The notes under the pieces are model-generated. The model was not told where the DNA came from. It did not search any database and saw only the letters and a program-made list of their open reading frames with translations. 64,000 nucleotides of DNA from Gammaproteobacteria bacterium (GTDB lineage: Bacteria > Pseudomonadota > Gammaproteobacteria > Nitrococcales > Nitrococcaceae): the NCBI GenBank assembly GCA_030433275.1, contig JAUILK010000014.1:1-64000 (forward strand), given 5' to 3'. A program made the translations under genes and the position numbers. The stretch's first letter is position 1; the number at the start of each line of letters is the position of its first letter. Positions 61,731-64,000 of the stretch are shown piece by piece.

Positions 61731-63656
61731 TTATCTTACACCGCTCGGCGGTGCGGCTTTCATCTCCTCAAGCTCCACCCAGCGCTCCATGGCGCGGTCG
61801 AACGCTGTCTGGCGGGAATCCAGTTCGGCGAGGGTCGCCTGGATGGTTGCCTGAGGTTGCTCGTAGAACGCCGGATCCCCGATCCGTTCCTGCAACCCTC
61901 TAACTTCGGCCTCCAGGGCTTCGACCCGTTCGGGCAGCTGATCGAGCTCCCGCTGGAGCTTGTAGCTGAGCTTGCGGGGTTTGGGCGGGCTCGCCGCCCG
62001 TGCAGGTGTAGCGGGCGGGGGCTTCGTGGCGCGAGGCCGTGGCGATTCCACCGCGTCGGCCTGCGCCAGCGTGCGGTCGTGCTGGAGCCAGTCGCTGTAG
62101 CCACCCATGTATTCGCGCACGCGGCCGCGACCTTCGAATGCCAGCGTACTGGTCACGACGTTGTCGACGAAGGCGCGATCGTGGCTTACCAGCAGCAGCG
62201 TGCCGGGATACGCCACCAGGCGTTCCTCCAATACCTCGAGCATCTCAGTATCGAGGTCATTGGTTGGCTCGTCCATCACCAGCAGGTTGGCTGGGCGCGT
62301 GAACAGTTTGGCGAGAATAATCCGGTTGCGCTCGCCGCCGGACAGCGCCCGAACGGGCTGGCGGGCCCGTCGAGCGCTGAACAGAAAGTCCTGCAAATAG
62401 CTGATGATGTGGTGGTCTTTGCCGTTGATCCGCACGTGCTCACGGCCTTCGCCTACGTTGTCCGCCACCGTCTTGTCAAGCTCCAGCGTGGTGCGCAGCT
62501 GGTCGAAATAGGCCACCTCCAGATTGGTGCCGAGGGTTACGTGACCCCGGTCGGGCTCGATCTCACCCAGCAGGATGCGCAGCAGCGTCGTCTTGCCCAC
62601 ACCGTTGTTACCAATCAATCCGATGCGATCGCCACGCATGATTTTGATCGATAAGTCCTCGATCAGGGTATGCCCTTGATAGCCATGAGTGATGTGGCGC
62701 GCTTCGATGACTTTGCGGCCGGAAGGATCCGCCTCTTCCATACGCAATCGGGCCTTGCCCTGCGGGGTCAAGCGTGCGGCACGGGCTTCGCGCATGGTCT
62801 GCAGGGCCCGTACACGGCCCATGTTGCGGGTTCGGCGCGCCTTGATGCCCTGCCGTATCCAGGTCTCTTCTTGAGCCAGCTTGCGGTCGAACAGCGCATT
62901 CTGCCGCTCCTCCGTCTCTAGCCACTGCTCTTTTTGCTCGAGGAAGTTGCGGTAGTCGCCGGGCCAGCTCATCAGGCGGCCACGGTCCAGTTCGACGATA
63001 CGGGTGGCGAGCTTCTGCAGGAACGCCCGATCATGGGTGATGAACAACACCGCGCCAGGGAAATCCTGCACCGTCCGCTCCAGCCATTCGATGGTGCCGA
63101 TATCGAGATGGTTGGTTGGCTCGTCGAGCAGCAGTAGATCCGGTTTGGCCACCAGCGCCTTACCAAGCGCTACGCGCCGGCGCCAACCACCGGAGAGGGC
63201 CTCCATGCGCTTGTCGGCCGGCAGCTTGAGCTGCGTGATAAGGGTATCCACTTGTTGATCCAGCTGCCAGCCGCCATGGGCCTCGAGCCGGTGCTGCAGA
63301 TCCTCGAGCTCGCGCAGGCCACGACTGTCCAACTCTGCGGCGGCGCGTGTGTGGTAGGCTTCCACCAGCGCTTGGACGGCGGCCATCCCCGATTTGACAA
63401 CTTCCCGCACAGTGCGGGCATCGCCTTCCGGCAGACTCTGCTCCAGTTGGCTGATTTCGATGCCGTCCGGGCGCTGAATATGGCCGCTGTCGGGTTGCAG
63501 TTCGCCGGTGATGAGCTTGAGCAGGGAGGACTTGCCGGCGCCATTGCGACCGATCAGACACACCCGCTCGCCGGTGTCGATGGTGAACTCGGCGGTATGC
63601 AGCAGTGGCGTGACGCCGAACTCAAGGGAGACTTGGTCGAAGCGTATCAGGTTCAA
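61731..63656 (-). CDS. uup: ABC-F ATPase, Uup-like
   Basis: Ribosome- and DNA-associated ABC-F protein of about 640 aa, with no membrane part. Two ATPase cassettes: Walker A IGRNGAGKSSLLKLI and IGNNGVGKTTLLRIL; signatures ALSGGWRRRVALGKAL and ALSGGERNRIILAKLF; Walker B LLLDEPTNHLD and LVMDEPTNDLD. The C-terminal extension (KLSYKLQRELDQLPERVEAL) is the coiled coil that binds DNA in Uup. A TTG start at 63656 with AGGA 8 bases upstream was preferred. The open frame reaches an ATG at 63695, but that ATG lies in TATAAT and has no ribosome site. Confidence 0.88.
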   Translation of the reverse strand: MNLIRFDQVSLEFGVTPLLHTAEFTIDTGERVCLIGRNGAGKSSLLKLITGELQPDSGHIQRPDGIEISQLEQSLPEGDARTVREVVKSGMAAVQALVEAYHTRAAAELDSRGLRELEDLQHRLEAHGGWQLDQQVDTLITQLKLPADKRMEALSGGWRRRVALGKALVAKPDLLLLDEPTNHLDIGTIEWLERTVQDFPGAVLFITHDRAFLQKLATRIVELDRGRLMSWPGDYRNFLEQKEQWLETEERQNALFDRKLAQEETWIRQGIKARRTRNMGRVRALQTMREARAARLTPQGKARLRMEEADPSGRKVIEARHITHGYQGHTLIEDLSIKIMRGDRIGLIGNNGVGKTTLLRILLGEIEPDRGHVTLGTNLEVAYFDQLRTTLELDKTVADNVGEGREHVRINGKDHHIISYLQDFLFSARRARQPVRALSGGERNRIILAKLFTRPANLLVMDEPTNDLDTEMLEVLEERLVAYPGTLLLVSHDRAFVDNVVTSTLAFEGRGRVREYMGGYSDWLQHDRTLAQADAVESPRPRATKPPPATPARAASPPKPRKLSYKLQRELDQLPERVEALEAEVRGLQERIGDPAFYEQPQATIQATLAELDSRQTAFDRAMERWVELEEMKAAPPSGVR

Positions 63657-63737
63657 GGTGTTCCTATGAGATTTAATCCGCGTCGAATGAGGCATTATAA
63701 GGGTGCTGGCAAGAGGATGGGGCGAAGATTCAGCGGG

Positions 63738-64000
63738 TCAACGTTGCGTGGATTGCCAATTCTGTGGTTCGTACCAGGCTCTGTCCTGCGGCGGCAGGGA
63801 GTCGGCTCCGCGGATGGCATCGGCCAACTTCTCCGCTAGCATGATGACCGGAGTATTGAGATTGCCGGTGGTGAGCCGTGGCATGATCGAGGCATCCACC
63901 ACGCGCAATCCCTCCACAGCGTGAACGCGCCCGGTGCTGTCTACCACGGATTTCTCGTCATGGCCCATACGGCAGGTGGCACAGGGATGATAGGCGCTCT
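63738..64000 (-). CDS. Choline dehydrogenase-like GMC oxidoreductase, C-terminal part
   Basis: Only the last 87 residues or so are inside the window; the gene continues past 64000. [20 protein letters not shown], then [20 protein letters not shown] and [13 protein letters not shown], are the C-terminal signature of BetA/GMC flavoproteins, including the catalytic His of YHP and the Asn of NTP. Choline oxidation to glycine betaine is likely, but alcohol dehydrogenases of the same family cannot be excluded. Confidence 0.85.
   Translation of the reverse strand, partial: SAYHPCATCRMGHDEKSVVDSTGRVHAVEGLRVVDASIMPRLTTGNLNTPVIMLAEKLADAIRGADSLPPQDRAWYEPQNWQSTQR

Overview
The window is about 60% G+C chromosomal DNA from a gammaproteobacterium. 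The evidence is the gene content (xthA, prlC, gor, uup, ExbB/ExbD/TonB, a cytochrome c5 with an N-terminal membrane anchor, a CpxRA/CpxP-like stress system) and the gene order liuR-liuA-liuB-liuC-liuD-liuE known from Pseudomonas. Cyanase, a SorAB-type sulfite dehydrogenase and cytochrome c5 would suit a marine or halophilic Chromatiales/Ectothiorhodospiraceae-type organism. That placement is inference and no genus can be fixed.

Layout. 1-872: broken IS5 transposase. 911-5109: the most unusual block, a minus-strand operon of four exported proteins (538-aa Gly/Asn/Ala repeat protein, 127-aa secreted protein, FapD-like C39 peptidase, 320-aa secreted protein). It has a terminator at its end and, in front, a sigma-54 type -24/-12 promoter, an IHF-like site and a cluster of palindromes. 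It looks like an extracellular fibre (functional-amyloid-like) system. 5225-11446: xthA, prlC, gor, gamma carbonic anhydrase, aspartoacylase-like hydrolase. 11498-21485: IS3 scrap, the leucine/isovalerate catabolic operon liuABCDE with a decayed liuR, a universal stress protein behind an Anr/FNR-like box, and a 3-hydroxyisobutyryl-CoA hydrolase-like gene. 22079-25998: alanine/glycine:cation symporter and a TonB-dependent receptor. 26404-30359: peptidoglycan amidase plus a 1045-aa uncharacterised membrane protein. 30461-32387: HIT pseudogene with two in-frame stops, tRNA-Arg(CCG), and cytochrome c5 preceded by three tandem copies of its own membrane-anchor module, the first intact as a 36-aa ORF with a good promoter.

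32406-38119: DUF815 ATPase, Fur-boxed 79-aa protein, CpxRA-like two-component system divergent from a Spy/CpxP-like chaperone, a DUF1640-like remnant, and a nuclease-like protein lacking an expected catalytic Arg. 38316-44329: metal uptake locus with the operon pcuC-tonB-exbB-exbD, a perfect 46-bp palindrome, a decayed siderophore receptor and a TonB receptor with a Met-rich segment (probably copper). 44459-50162: bidirectional hairpin, cyanase, sulfite dehydrogenase (sorAB), tryptophan dioxygenase, isoaspartyl peptidase and kynureninase. 50188-58613: PEP-CTERM-like exported protein, DUF6524-like membrane protein, Fur-controlled hemP, OmpA-type lipoprotein, M16 protease, DUF188 protein, SDR and an LpxO/OlsC-like hydroxylase. 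58738-64000: ACP-acyl-ligase-acyltransferase fusion, Uup, and the end of a choline dehydrogenase-like gene.

Common threads are branched-chain acyl-CoA and tryptophan catabolism, iron/copper acquisition through TonB, and envelope/surface functions. Several genes are in decay (IS5, IS3 orfA, liuR, HIT, a siderophore receptor, anchor duplicates). There is no CRISPR array, integrase or rRNA.
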